NCBI GenBank assembly: GCA_000151295.1
Contig: GG745335.1
Span: 1,296,943 to 1,357,676 of the forward strand
Length of the DNA: 60,734 nucleotides
Direction of reading: 5' to 3'
Source of the DNA: Allomyces macrogynus ATCC 38327
Taxonomy: Eukaryota; Blastocladiomycota; Blastocladiomycetes; Blastocladiales; Blastocladiaceae
Under the pieces are notes generated by a model. That model was given only the letters and a program-made list of their open reading frames with translations, had not been told where the DNA came from and did not search any database. Positions 22,777-33,602 of the stretch are shown here, piece after piece. The position numbers and the translations under genes are program-made. The stretch's first letter is position 1. Every line of letters starts with the position of its first letter.

Positions 22777-25700
22777 CTACTCGACACCCACGGGCGGTGC
22801 CCGCGGGTGCAAAAATACTTCGTCCACGATCACGTCGAGCATCGAGTACAATAGGTGCCGGTTCATGAGCTGGTTCTGCAAGAGCGAGAGCAGCCGCGCA
22901 CCGCCCTTGCGTGCATTTTGTCGTCCGACAAAGCTGCCGAGAATCTCTGGAGACGGCGCGAGGACGTGGTCAGGATAATCCACCAAGTAAGAAGCGCTGG
23001 CCGATACGTACCCGGGACAAGTGTGGTCACTTTCTGTCGCGCTCTCTGCTTGGTCTGCGCGCGCTCCGCGTCGGTTGGTTCGACGCGCGATGTGTTCCAC
23101 TTGCCGTCGGGCCACAACGCGTCGCTTAGCGTCGTGATGTACCAGTGGATCATGTTCGGCGACGACAGCGAGTCGAGCGACTCAACGAGTTTCCTATCGC
23201 TCAATGTCAGTTCCAGCATCGTCAAAGTGGGAAACAAAAGTGAGCAAGCAAACTCACCGATCAATCGTCTCGCCCAAAATCTGCTGCAAAATGATCAGCA
23301 CCGCTTGCCGCCGCAGCCAGTTATCCTTGAGGTCAAACACCTCAATGAACAGCTCGGCAAACACGTCCGACGCCTTTTCCTCGCGCGCGTACGTCCCGCC
23401 GCGTGCGCTGCCGCCCGTGCTCCCACCGCCACTCCCAAGCGACTCGGAACTGCTCAGCAACTCGCCACCGGCCGCGAGCCGCTCGCTGCCACCGCTACCA
23501 CTGCTGACGCGCGCCGTCGAATCAAGCAAGTTGGACAACGACAGGAACCCGCCGCCCACATTCGCGAGCCCGGCCTTCCCATCCGGTCCGGCGCGACCGC
23601 CACTCTCGGCATTTGGGCCCACAAACACGTCGAGCCCATTGATGATCTTCTGCTGCAGCTGCCGCATGAGCGAGACGCCCGAGCGCGGTGCGCCCGAGGT
23701 AACCCGAGCCTGCCGAGCCTGCAAGTCAGCGACATCGAGTTTCTCTTGGCAAATGAACCGGCGAAACTCTTCCGAGTCGCAAATCTCTTGATGCGCGCAC
23801 AGGGCCTGCAGGTACTTGCCGAGCTTGTCTTGCCGGCTTTCGGCGAGCGACTTCATGAGCACATTGCCGAGAATCACGTTGGGAGCCTTTTTGGGCAAGT
23901 CATACTGCTGCACGATTGAGAACTTGACCTTGAGCAGTTGGTGTAATGCGAGAAACTCGGAGTACCGCCGCGTCACGATCCACCCGGGCGAGTTGGAGTC
24001 GAGGTTCTTGACTTCAATCACGTAGAGCGAGAATTCCTTGGTGCCGTCAGTGCCGACCGTATTGGAAATGACGTTGACGCTGCAGCGGCCCTACATGGTA
24101 GAACACGTCGAGATCAGCCTCTTGTGCCTGCGTCCCAGGAGAGTCCACCAATCAACGTACGGAAACGATCAGCGTCGGCTCCTTGCGATCCTCTTGAATC
24201 TCCTGCCACAACAGTTCACGCATCTCGTCACGAATCGTCAATTTCGACTTTTCGAGAATGCGAATCAGCTCGTGGTCCTTGTGCGTCGCTTGCGCCTTGG
24301 CGAGCAGCGAGTCCAGGACGGCCTCTTGTTGCACGAGCACATCAATCCGTCGGCGCAAGTGCGCCTTGGCCGACGCGGCGGCACCGCCCGAGGCCCGTCC
24401 ACCGCCCAAGAGCGCGCTCGCCGACCAACTCGACGAGGCAATCGACGACGGCCGCGTCGTGGATCCGGCCGACGAAGTGCTATTCGCGCGCGAGTGCACT
24501 GACCCGTGATCACTCCCCGCCGTTGCGTGCGCGGCCGGGACCGTCGTGGCCGCGTCGTCGTCGAGATCGCCCGTTAAGATCGTGCGCAACTCCTCCTCGA
24601 CGGCCTCGACGGCCTCGTCCGACGGCAGCAGCGCCTCTTCGCTGAGCAAGCTCAGGTCGACGAGGTAATCGGACGCGTCGGCCGCGGCGCGTGCCGCGAG
24701 CCGGGCGTCGCGGTCGCTCACGAACCCCGGTTCGTTGATGAGCGACAGGTACAAGTCGCTGCGCACAAACTGCACGAAATCGGTCGACTCCATTTGCTGG
24801 TAGACGTAGGTCTGCGCATCGAGCACCGGCTGATACTGCTGGACGAGGTGCCGCGGGTCTGGCGGATCGGCGGGTTGCGCGAGCGGTGCCGGGCTGGTTA
24901 CGCCGCTGCCGCCGTCGCGGCCGCGCGTTGGGGTGCGAGTCGGCGTGCACGTCGGCGTGCGTGCACGATCCGGCTTGGCCGTATCGATGGAGAGCAATGG
25001 CTCGCTTTCGGCCGTGGCCGGGGCCACGCCGAGCCCCATCAGATGCGTGAGCTGGAGCGACAGGTTGAGCGGCAACTTGACAAATTTCGGGCTGGTCGGT
25101 GCGAAAAACAGCTGGATAATCTGCTCAAAGTCTTGCCTTAGCGACTCGGGCGCCTGGAACGTGCCGAGATGCTGCCGGAAACTCTCGGCCATGAGCCAGC
25201 ACTGCAACAAGTTCGTGCGCTGGCTCTGGTCGACAAACTCCATGAAATACGACAGGCCCGTCGACGACGCGAGCAGTTGCGTGAGCGAAAGGTGGTGGCT
25301 CGACACGCCCACCGTCACGTTCCGTGGCACGTACGGCGGCCCGCCGAGTTCTTCGATGCGCTTTTCGACGTGCATCTTGGCGGAGAGCAGCTGGTTGATG
25401 AATGTCATGACGTCCTCGACAAGCATGCCGTGCACGGTCTCGCCCGGCACGCGGTCGAGAATGTCGAGTCGCCGGCGGCGGATGTCCATGACGATTTGGT
25501 TGCGCAGCTTTTTGGCCTCGATCAGGCTCTTGCACGCCTTGATGTTGCGCAGAAACTCGTCGTTAGACTGCATCGGCAGCGCCGTCTGGCTCGCGTCGAC
25601 GGTTTGTTCGTCCAGAATCTTGCGGAACCGGTAGATGATGGAGAGCTCGCGCATGGCTGCGCCGGCCTACGTGGAACGGGTCGAGGAGAGCAAATCACCT

Positions 25701-26645
25701 GGTCAGTCGGGTGCATCCAAAGCGGTCAACTGGTGGGCACGGTGCGGAACACGGCAGCGGCGATGCCAAACATACCAAACTGTCAATGGTCTGGTTCCAA
25801 AAATGCGGCTCCGAGAGCATGGTCACGACCGGGTGCAGCACAGCGCACGCGAGCACCTCGCGGACCAAGATGCGCGAAATTGAACTGTTGAGCTCAGGCG
25901 CGCGCGGCAGCAGCACGGGCAAGAGCCGGTCTGCGAGCGAGCGTAGGTAAGCGAGCTCGGTCGTCTGAGTCGACCCCTTGAGGTGCAAACTCGGGTGCAA
26001 ACGGCCCTGAGCGTACTTGGACGCAACGAGCTCGTGATACTCTTGCGTCTCCGTAAAGAGCCGGTCCTCGTCGGTGCCGCGCACGGCCTGCTCGGCCTTG
26101 CGGAACGCCGACACGTGCATGATCAGCGTTGGCGCGAGCCGCTCGACGACAAGCGACGGTAGCGACACGCGGTGCAGTCGCCGCGCTGCCTCGCGGACAG
26201 CATCGCGCAGCAGGAGCTGGATGCGGTCCACAAACGTCGGGTCGCTGGATATGGACAAGTACCAGCAGGCAATAAAGTCGCGGATCACCAGCTGGATCAG
26301 GTTTTCTGCGGCAGCGAGCGGATCGCTGGCCGGCGTTGATTGCGAAGCGTCTGGGCCCTGGAGCAATGGGTCGTGGCCAAGACGGAACGGGCCCTCGCTG
26401 CTGAGCGGGAACGATTGGGCAGCAGCGCGTTCGGCAATCAGAGCAGCAAGTCGAGCATCCCAAGAGCTGCTGAGCGACAAACTGCCGACAATGCGCTTGG
26501 CCGTTGGTTCGGGCGGATCAGGCTCCGGGTGCCTCGCCTCCTTGATGTGCAGGAAGAGCGACACGAGAGTCCAGGCGCCGAGGATAGAGACGAGGCCAAT
26601 GAGCGAGTTGATAAGGACATTGGCGACAGTTTGCACGAGGCCCAT
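22777..26645 (-). CDS. MDM1: Mdm1/SNX13-14-type protein: membrane anchor, PXA, RGS, PX and C-nexin domains
   Basis: ER-anchored tether of the Mdm1 and SNX13/14/19/25 group, which in yeast links ER to the vacuole and lipid droplets. Exons 26645-25776, 25666-24161, 24090-23258, 23193-23012 and 22946-22777 give 1186 residues. Order: hydrophobic anchor (NSLIGLVSILGAWTLVSLFL); PXA domain (AENLIQLVIRDFIACWYLSI ... ISRILVREVLACAVLHPVVT); RGS domain (LLASSTGLSYFMEFVDQSQR); PX domain with phosphoinositide-site-like RRYSEF (GWIVTRRYSEFLALHQLL) and DLPKKAP; C-nexin domain (DNWLRRQAVLIILQQILGET). Every junction is fixed by frame. Shares a 425-base divergent promoter region with YME2. Domain layout is conclusive; orthology to Mdm1 rather than SNX25 is by the N-terminal anchor and the fungal context. 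Confidence 0.9.
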
Positions 26646-27071
26646 GGTGGTCGCTGTTCGCGGGGCTCGCAAGCGTGGTCGCGGTCGTGGTCGAAGTTTC
26701 GAAGTTGTGATGGAGCTGGTCGCCAAGAGAGATAAACGGCGGGTGGACAAGAGCCAGGAGTGGGCCAGCAAAAGATATCTGCTCTGGTGATTGCAGCAAG
26801 TCAGCTCGGCGTCGGGGAAGTTGTCCTTGCGCGTGGTGCAGATGAACCACAAGGTTGCAGTCAGCCGCGACGCGTCTCGAAAGCAAGGCAGGGACGGCAG
26901 TGAGCTGGACCACGTCACTCGCGCCTGACACGCGCTTCTGTCGTGTAATGTTGTGGTCGACTTCTCCACCTCTTCATCACGACGCCAGCAGCTCCGTGAA
27001 TACCAATATTTCTTCCTTGGCGGACCTCGACTGTTGACCAGCCGCTGCAACCGAACTGATCCCAAGCTGTC
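26646..27071. other. Divergent promoter region, MDM1-like / YME2
   Basis: About 425 bases between divergent start codons. No coding signal and no clear TATA box. Confidence 0.4.
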
Positions 27072-29832
27072 ATGACGCTCCAGCGGCTCCTCGGCCGCCC
27101 GTTCGCTCTGGCAAGGCCACGCCTGCAGCCAACGTCTCTGCGTCATGGCCCTCTCGCTGCAGCTGCCCGAGCGCGGTTCCTGTCCACGCCTGTTTACTCC
27201 GCGATCCCAAGTGCTCGACGCGATGCGCAAGCTGTTCCCGCGCGGCCGTCGCTGTTCCGGTCGGCCACATTAATGGAGCCAAGGTGGTCAAGTCTGGCGC
27301 CTGCCCGTACTGCTCGCGGCAACGCCACTTTGACGACCGGGACAGTCGACGCGCTCCTGGCCGACCCGGAACCGGCTGCCGTGCAGCAGCGCACGACGGC
27401 CGTCCTCTACTTTGACAACTTGTTCCCGATCAAGCTTGGCCGGTGGGACCCGACGTCGGCGTTTGTCACGCTCGACACGACCAAACTGCAGGCCAAGATC
27501 CTGAAAATGGTGCCGTCTGAACTGCGCACCGTGGCGAGCGTCTCAGTCGACTCGGTAAACCCGCGACTCAAGGACGGCGGCGCGTTTGCCACCATTTCGT
27601 TTGATGCGAGCGCCACGACCGAGAGTGCCGTGACCGACGCCATCAACGCCTATCTCGCTAAGAACGCGGTCACGAGATCGTCGATGCTCCTGCCGGGTCT
27701 TGGGCGCGGGTATGCGCACCCGGTGCGCGGGATGGTGTTCAACGAGGACATTGCTGCTCTTACGCCGTCGATTCGGCTCAAGGTCGATACGTCGGCCGAA
27801 GTGCCATTTGTCCGTATTTTGTCCCTAGTTTTGTTGTGGTGGTGATGGCTCTATTTTAACCTTGGCTCTTTCCTCGGCCAGGAAACCATTTACTCGACGT
27901 ACCGGCCATTTGGCGAAATCACCGACATCAAGTACTTGAACCCCAAGACGGTCACGGTGCAGTTCAAGCACATGCGCGCAGCCACGTCGGCGCGCAACTG
28001 CACCTACGCGCTCAATATCAACGGGGCGACGCTCAAGCCCGCCTACGAGAAGCTCATTGTGCGCACCCGACTTCCTTTCCCACCGAAGGCGCAGCACGAC
28101 GCTCACAAACGCTCCGTCAATTCATCGTCTAGAAAACGCACCACATCATGACCTTTGTCACCTCACACCCACGCATCTTCATCCCACTCGCCGTGGCCCT
28201 GCTCGTGACGATCGGCGTCTATATTTTCGACCCGATCCACGTCTTCTTTGTCGAATCCAAGGCCACGAACCGGTTCAAGATGCTCTCCAAGGACGCGGCG
28301 TGGCTGCAAGCCTTCCCAAAGTTACTGCACCGGCTCGAGACCTTCCTGCAGCGCCTGCCTGGCCTGAGCAACTGGGAAATCATTGCCGCGCACTCGCAGC
28401 CAATCGGGATCGAGCTCGACGATTTCAACGGCGGCGACAGCCAAGTGCCGCGGCTGCAGTCGGCGCTCTACGAGGCGCCCGACGCACTGCTCGTGATTGC
28501 CGGCCCGTCGGGATGCGGAAAATCGGAACTCGCACATACGGTCACGGCGCCCGCGGTGGATCATGCGCGGATCGTGATTGATTGTGACGCGTTTGTTTTC
28601 CGCGCGCATACGGATACGGATGTGATACGGCTGCTGGCCGCGCAGGTCGGGTACTGGCCCGTGTTCCATTCGCTCAACAAGTTGTGGAATTACGTGGACG
28701 TTGCGCTGACAGCGGCGACGGGGACCAAGACGGGCATGTCGGTGTCCAACGAAGCCATGGTCAAGCATATCTTGGAGACGGTTGGGGTCGCGCTGACCAA
28801 GTTGGGCCAGGAGCGCAAGCCGCGTACGTTTTTCTGATGCCGTTCTTCGTTCCGCTCTTGCACACGCACTGACCTGATTGGCTGTAGACGAACCCTACCC
28901 CGTCGTTGTCCTCGACAACTTCCTCAAAGACAAGGCCGGCCGGAACCTCTCGAGCTACTACGACATTCTCGCGCATTGGGCCGGGTGGCTCGTCGAGAAC
29001 GGAATCGCGCACGTGGTCGTCGTCGGCAGCACGGGCCAGCGCGGCGGCGGGCGAAGTCGGTGTCCTGCAGGCCCTCGGCCGTGCTTTGCCCACCAAGACC
29101 GTGCAAGTCGTGACGCTTACGGACATGCCCGCCGACCAGGCCGAGCGGTACCTGTCGCTGCGTCTCGCTACAGCCCCCGTCGCCCCGACGCAGGACGAAA
29201 TGAAACAGATTATCGCGACGGTCGGTGGGCGCGCGACCGATTTGGCCGCGCTCGTGAACAAGTTGCTCGATGGGAAGCCCGTCGCCGACGCAATCGAGGA
29301 CCTTGTGCAGAAGGCGGTGTTGGAACTGCAAAAGCACGGGTTCCATGCGGGCACCTGGACAACGTCGCAGTTCTGGCACGTTGTGCGGCAATTGGATGCG
29401 GCGACGGCGTTGCCGTTTGATAAGTTGCGGTTCTCGACGCTGTTCAACGGCAATCCCGCGCCGTTGCTCGACATGGAACGCGCTGAATTGTTGGCGGTCG
29501 AATACGAGAATGGCCGGCCGGCGCAGATTCGGCTGAACAAGCCGCTGTACGCGACGGCGCTCGCGCGGTTGCGTGGGGATAAGGCGTTCTCGGCGGCCAT
29601 GGACGTAACGATGTTTAAGGACTTAATCAAGACCGAGGGCGCCAAGATCCGGTCGTACGAGGACGAGTACACGAAGCTGGCTGAGGTCGCTGCGCGCACG
29701 GCCGCGACGCGCCGAACGGTAGACAAGGCCGTCGACCAGCGGCTCGCGTACTTGGCCGATATGATGGCCGCGTCGCAGGCCAAGGTGCAGGCATGGACGG
29801 CGCAGTTGGCCGAGGCCAAGAAGGCACTGTGA
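27072..29832 (+). CDS. YME2: Mitochondrial escape protein 2 (YME2/RNA12 family)
   Basis: Inner-mitochondrial-membrane protein affecting mtDNA maintenance and nucleoid structure. Exons 27072-27809, 27882-28058, 28133-28823 and 28888-29832. Order: Arg-rich mitochondrial leader; RRM-like domain ending TIYSTYRPFGEITDIKYLNP; membrane segment PRIFIPLAVALLVTIGVYIF; RNA12-type P-loop domain with Walker A AGPSGCGKSELAH and Walker B-like YPVVVLDNFL; C-terminal coiled region rich in Ala and Lys. Near 29044-29050 the frame breaks: removing one G from the GGG in GGCGGCGGGCGAAG joins VVVVGSTG to GEVGVLQALGRALPTK and gives 849 residues. Everything on either side of the break is well conserved, so a sequencing error is more likely than loss of function. 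Confidence 0.88.
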
Positions 29833-30257
29833 TTGAGACGGAGGAGCCGCCGGCGGGAAAATCATGCACGAAGACATAAAATAGGGCACAATCGTAATCC
29901 TGTATGTGCGCGGGGGTGGAAGAGGTCTCATATAAAAACGGGCCTCACGGCTGAAACGAAAACCGAAACGGGAAACAGCTGCGAGTTAACGGGAGGCGAG
30001 ACGGCACTGAAAAAGAGGAACGGAAGGGAAAAGACTCAATATGGGCCGCCTCACAACCAACATCAAACCGACGAGACGAAAGGAGAAAGGGACGACGGCG
30101 AACGGGGGAGGGAGGGAGCGAGAGCGAGAGAGAGAGAGGACACATCAAAAGAGAATCACAACACCGCATGCCGTGCCGACAAAACGACAACGACAACGAC
30201 GACAGCGGCAGAATCGCGGCCACGGACACGACATGACCCGCGCGAGCGCTGGGTCGC
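29833..30257. other. Convergent 3' region with purine-rich simple repeat
   Basis: Between the convergent ends of YME2 and the epimerase. Contains the GA-rich tract at 30104-30140. No gene seen. Confidence 0.4.
30104..30140. repeat. Purine (GGGA/GA) simple repeat
   Basis: Almost uninterrupted purine tract of GGGA and GAGA units on the plus strand. Confidence 0.7.
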
Positions 30258-31632
30258 TTAGTCGCTTGGCCAGATGCCCTGCTTCTTGTACCCGTCGACA
30301 ATGTCTCGGATGTGCTGCTCGGTCACTTCTGGGATCGAGTACGAGAAGCCAATCGCCTTTTCGATCTTGGTGCCGTCCATGGACAGCGAGTTGTTGTAGA
30401 GCAGCTCTTGGTCGAGGTATGGCGTCAAGGGCGAGTTGGTGATATTCGAGGCCTTGAGCAGGTCACTCCACGGTGCCATGTGCGTGTCGTTGACCTAGCG
30501 TTGCAAGAAAAAAGGAGCTGGGTCAGATCACCGTCCACGGCCGACAACAAACCCAATCCACCCATGAGCGCGCGCACGTACCTCTTCTGTGACCGACTCG
30601 AGGTTGAGCTTGGCAAACTGCGAGATGATCGACCCTTGGAACCCGGTCTGAATCCCGAAAATCGAGCGAATATGGCGATTGATGGTCTCCTGGTCCGTGT
30701 CCTGCTTATCGACCAAGTTAAAGACCTCGCCTTTGGCCTCCTTGTCCTTGTAGTACTCGCACAGCGCCCAAAGCGCGCGGCACACGTCCTCGACGTGCAC
30801 CGTGTTGATGCGCAGGTCCTTGGTCCACAAAAACTTCATCTCCTCCTTGAGGTGCTTGTAAATGTGGCCAATGATAAGCCGCGGCGTGATGCCTTGCATG
30901 TCGCCCGGGCCGTAGACAATGGCGGGCCGCACAATGATCAGGTTCAGGTCGGGGATCTTCTTGATCTCCTCCTCGGCCTTGGCCTTGGCCTTGGCAATGC
31001 CCGTCCACGGCTTGATCTTGGCATTCTCGTCGCTGCTCTTCTACTCGCGGGCAAAAGAAGGCGCGTTAGCGGGTGCAATCTATGGTTGTGGGAAGCGAAC
31101 CAGCATAACATGTCGCCCGAAACGAACCTTGTCGCCGTCATACACCTGGCCCGTCGAGACCTCGACGTAGACTTTGCACTTTTGCTTGGCGGCCTCCTTG
31201 GCGCAGTTGACAGAGAGCACAAACACTTTTTCCTCGTAGACGCTGTCGGACTGCGAGTACTTGGTTTCAGCAGCGAGGTTGATGACATAGTCCCACTTGG
31301 CGCCGTCGTCGCGTGCAAACGCGCGCTCAATCGAGGCTAAAATACAGCAAGTTGCCAAGTTAGTTGTCCAGTCGAGCAACACCCACTTGAAATCAAGCGC
31401 ACGACATTGGATCACTGCGCGCGCCACTTCACGTACCAGGGCTCACCAAGTTGGGCTGGCGGAACTCAACCTTCTCAATCGCGGCCTTGTGCGCGTCGTT
31501 GAGCCAGGCGGTTGCGGGCAGGACCTTGTCGACGACGCGAATGTTGGCGGGCGGCACACCCTGCGAGAGCAGGTAGGCGACGAGGTTGCGGCCGATAAAG
31601 CCGACGCCACCGAGCAGCAGCACAGTGGCCAT
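30258..31632 (-). CDS. NAD-dependent epimerase/dehydratase (extended SDR family)
   Basis: Rossmann-fold sugar-nucleotide-type epimerase or dehydratase. Exons 31632-31437, 31336-31128, 31040-30582 and 30494-30258 give 366 residues. The N-terminus TVLLLGGVGFIGRNLVAYLL carries the glycine-rich NAD loop. Further on are YVINLAAETKYSQSDSVYEE, the Ser/Tyr region VEVSTGQVYDGDK, and the NAD-side segment LIIVRPAIVYGPGD. The C-terminus lacks a signal or membrane span. The tyrosine in GQVYDGDK is followed by K three residues on, matching the YxxxK catalytic pair. Substrate unknown; this branch is common in fungi but poorly characterised. Donors are GTACGT, GTTCGT and GTACGT. Confidence 0.85.
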
Positions 31633-33017
31633 GGCGACGAGGTGCGTGGAGCCGGTTCGAGAGCGTGGGCGTGTGGAGGGTACAGGGGCGTGCGTCAAGC
31701 GCTGCGGGTACAAGTGCCGTTCGATTCGAGGGAGGCGAGGACAGGAGGGTAACGAGAGTCGGATGGAAGGTGGGCGAGCAGGATGACGAACAGCGCGCAG
31801 AAAGCCAAATGAGCGGAATCAAGAGGCGAGCGAGTCGGATCGGCCGTGGATCGGGGACAGAGATATACGCAAAGAGGAACGTGCCGAGCACGCTGGTTAG
31901 TTTTCCGACGCGCCAGTGCAACAACAGCCGGTCTCGCGGATAGGCGAAGTCAACGCGCAATGCTCGGCCGCTTCACGTCCTTGTGCTGCCGCTGCTCCAG
32001 AAAACAACACAGGTGGTCGCCAAGAGAGGGTCGCGGTTCGTGCGGGTGAACTAGCCCACCGTCGACTCGGCCCAATGGCTGGGAGGCGCCCAAGACTGGC
32101 CACGGGACGAAAGACCCGACAAACGCGTGCAATCGAGCAAGCGAGCGAGTGAGCGAGCATGGCACCGACCGAGGGTTGACGGCACCGTGTGTCGCGGGCA
32201 GCGGGAAGCGGGCAGCGCGGGAAGGAGGCGTAAAGGCCGCTGCAGAAGGGGGGACGCGTCAAGCACGTACGTGCACGCGGGTTCGTGGAGCAGTCCGAGC
32301 GGGGGCGCCAACCGGGTTGCTGCAGCGAGGTCCAAGGTTCGCGCGCGGTACGAGCGCGTCGGAAGAGCGGGAGCTGAACGAGCGTCAGGTTCTTGGAGGC
32401 CGGCACGAGCACCGTTGCACGCGGTCGGGTGGCAGATGGCACGCGATCGCAGAGGGCAGGGGCCGGTCGGCGCACGCGGTGCAGGACAGCGTGGAGGTGG
32501 TGGTTGGGTGCGCTGCAAGCAGCTCGGTGTTCGGCGTGTCGAGCGTAGTGAGCGTGAAGCGTGCAAGCGCGAGTGTCACGGTTGGGGGCAGTCGTGCACG
32601 GCGACAGCAGCAGCAGGGAGCACGGCGAGATGGCAGCGTCGTTGGACGTCGAGGTCAAAAACAGTGGGTGCGGCGCGTGGGTGCGAGGTGGAAGCGCGCG
32701 GGTGGTGGGCACCACGCACGCGCTGGGACGCCAAATCAAGGTCGCGCCACGTGCGCGCGACTGGCCGCGGTTTCATGAGCAATTTGACGGTGGCCTTCCG
32801 CTTGAAATCCACACAAACAGTGCCACATCAGGTTGGCGGTATTCTTTGGTCATTTGAATTCTGCTTTCGAGCACGTTACCACGGGGAGGTTGATTTATTA
32901 TGGCAAGCATTCCGAAATATCGGGGGTTATGGCTCACGAGCCTGATGAGCGAACTCCTTGTGAGGGTTTAGCTCAGTGTAGACAAGGTTAATTAGCAAAC
33001 TCCACATCCGATATCGA
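31633..33017. other. Intergenic, 1.4 kb
   Basis: Upstream of the epimerase (-) and of the tRNA gene (+). Long frames exist on both strands but they overlap each other and resemble compositional noise (Arg/Ala/Thr-rich, no domains). A tRNA 5'-end-like fragment lies at 32962-32980. Confidence 0.4.
32962..32980 (+). repeat. tRNA 5'-half-like fragment
   Basis: The A-box-containing string GGGTTTAGCTCAGTG occurs here and again at the 5' end of the tRNA-Ala gene about 55 bases downstream. The rest of this copy does not fold as a tRNA, so it looks like a partial duplicate or relic. Confidence 0.5.
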
Positions 33018-33089
33018 GGGGGTTTAGCTCAGTGGGAGAGCGTCCGCTTTGCATGCGGAAAGCCGCGGGTTCAAACCCCGCAACCTCCA
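33018..33089 (+). tRNA. tRNA-Ala (anticodon TGC)
   Basis: A 72-base intronless gene with a full cloverleaf. The acceptor stem GGGGGTT pairs with AACCTCC (one G-U). The D arm is GCTC AGTGGGA GAGC, the anticodon arm TCCGC TTTGCAT GCGGA, and the T arm GCGGG TTCAAAC CCCGC. Discriminator base A. The loop gives anticodon TGC, read as alanine. Confidence 0.95.
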
Positions 33090-33602
33090 TCAACCCAGAC
33101 AAATGGACGAGTGTATCCACCGAGGAAAGAGTGGGATGTTGGGACATATTTTGACGTTTTGTTCGGAGCTTGAGCACCGTCACCCAACATCGCCTTGCCA
33201 CAGCTGCGCACCGCTTTCGTGCTGCGCCTCTCACCAACGCAAAAACATCAAGCGCCCTCTTCGTCAAGTCTCCTCTCGTCGGCCCAGCGTCTGCACATCT
33301 CATTGTCGCAACAAACCAACATCTCACCGGCGTCCCAACCAGCTGCATTGCACGCTCCCGCGCGACCACGACGCGCCCCACCCGTTTTGCGCCGCGCAAC
33401 CCCGCTCAGCTCCACGCACAGCCAGCACAATACGACCCCGCCAGCACGTGCCATCAACTTGCCTGCTCGTTTGCTCAACGCGCCTCGCGCACCCGCTGCT
33501 CCGGATCTCGCGCACCGTCCGTGCACCGCGCAGCCCGCGCACGTCCAGCCGACCCCGCCCCCTGCCGCTTGACGCTTCACGACCCTGACCACCGTCACAA
33601 CC
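33090..33602. other. Promoter/5' region of the pseudokinase gene
   Basis: About 510 bases, C-rich on the plus strand toward the ATG as is common in fungal 5' leaders. No coding signal accepted. Confidence 0.35.

Noticed and set aside
31897..32945. Overlapping open frames on both strands upstream of the tRNA
   Set aside because: Both strands are open over the same bases with basic, low-complexity translations. No splice support or family.
33049..33400. Open frames across the tRNA-Ala gene on both strands
   Set aside because: The translations cross the tRNA cloverleaf and reproduce tRNA antisense words rather than protein.
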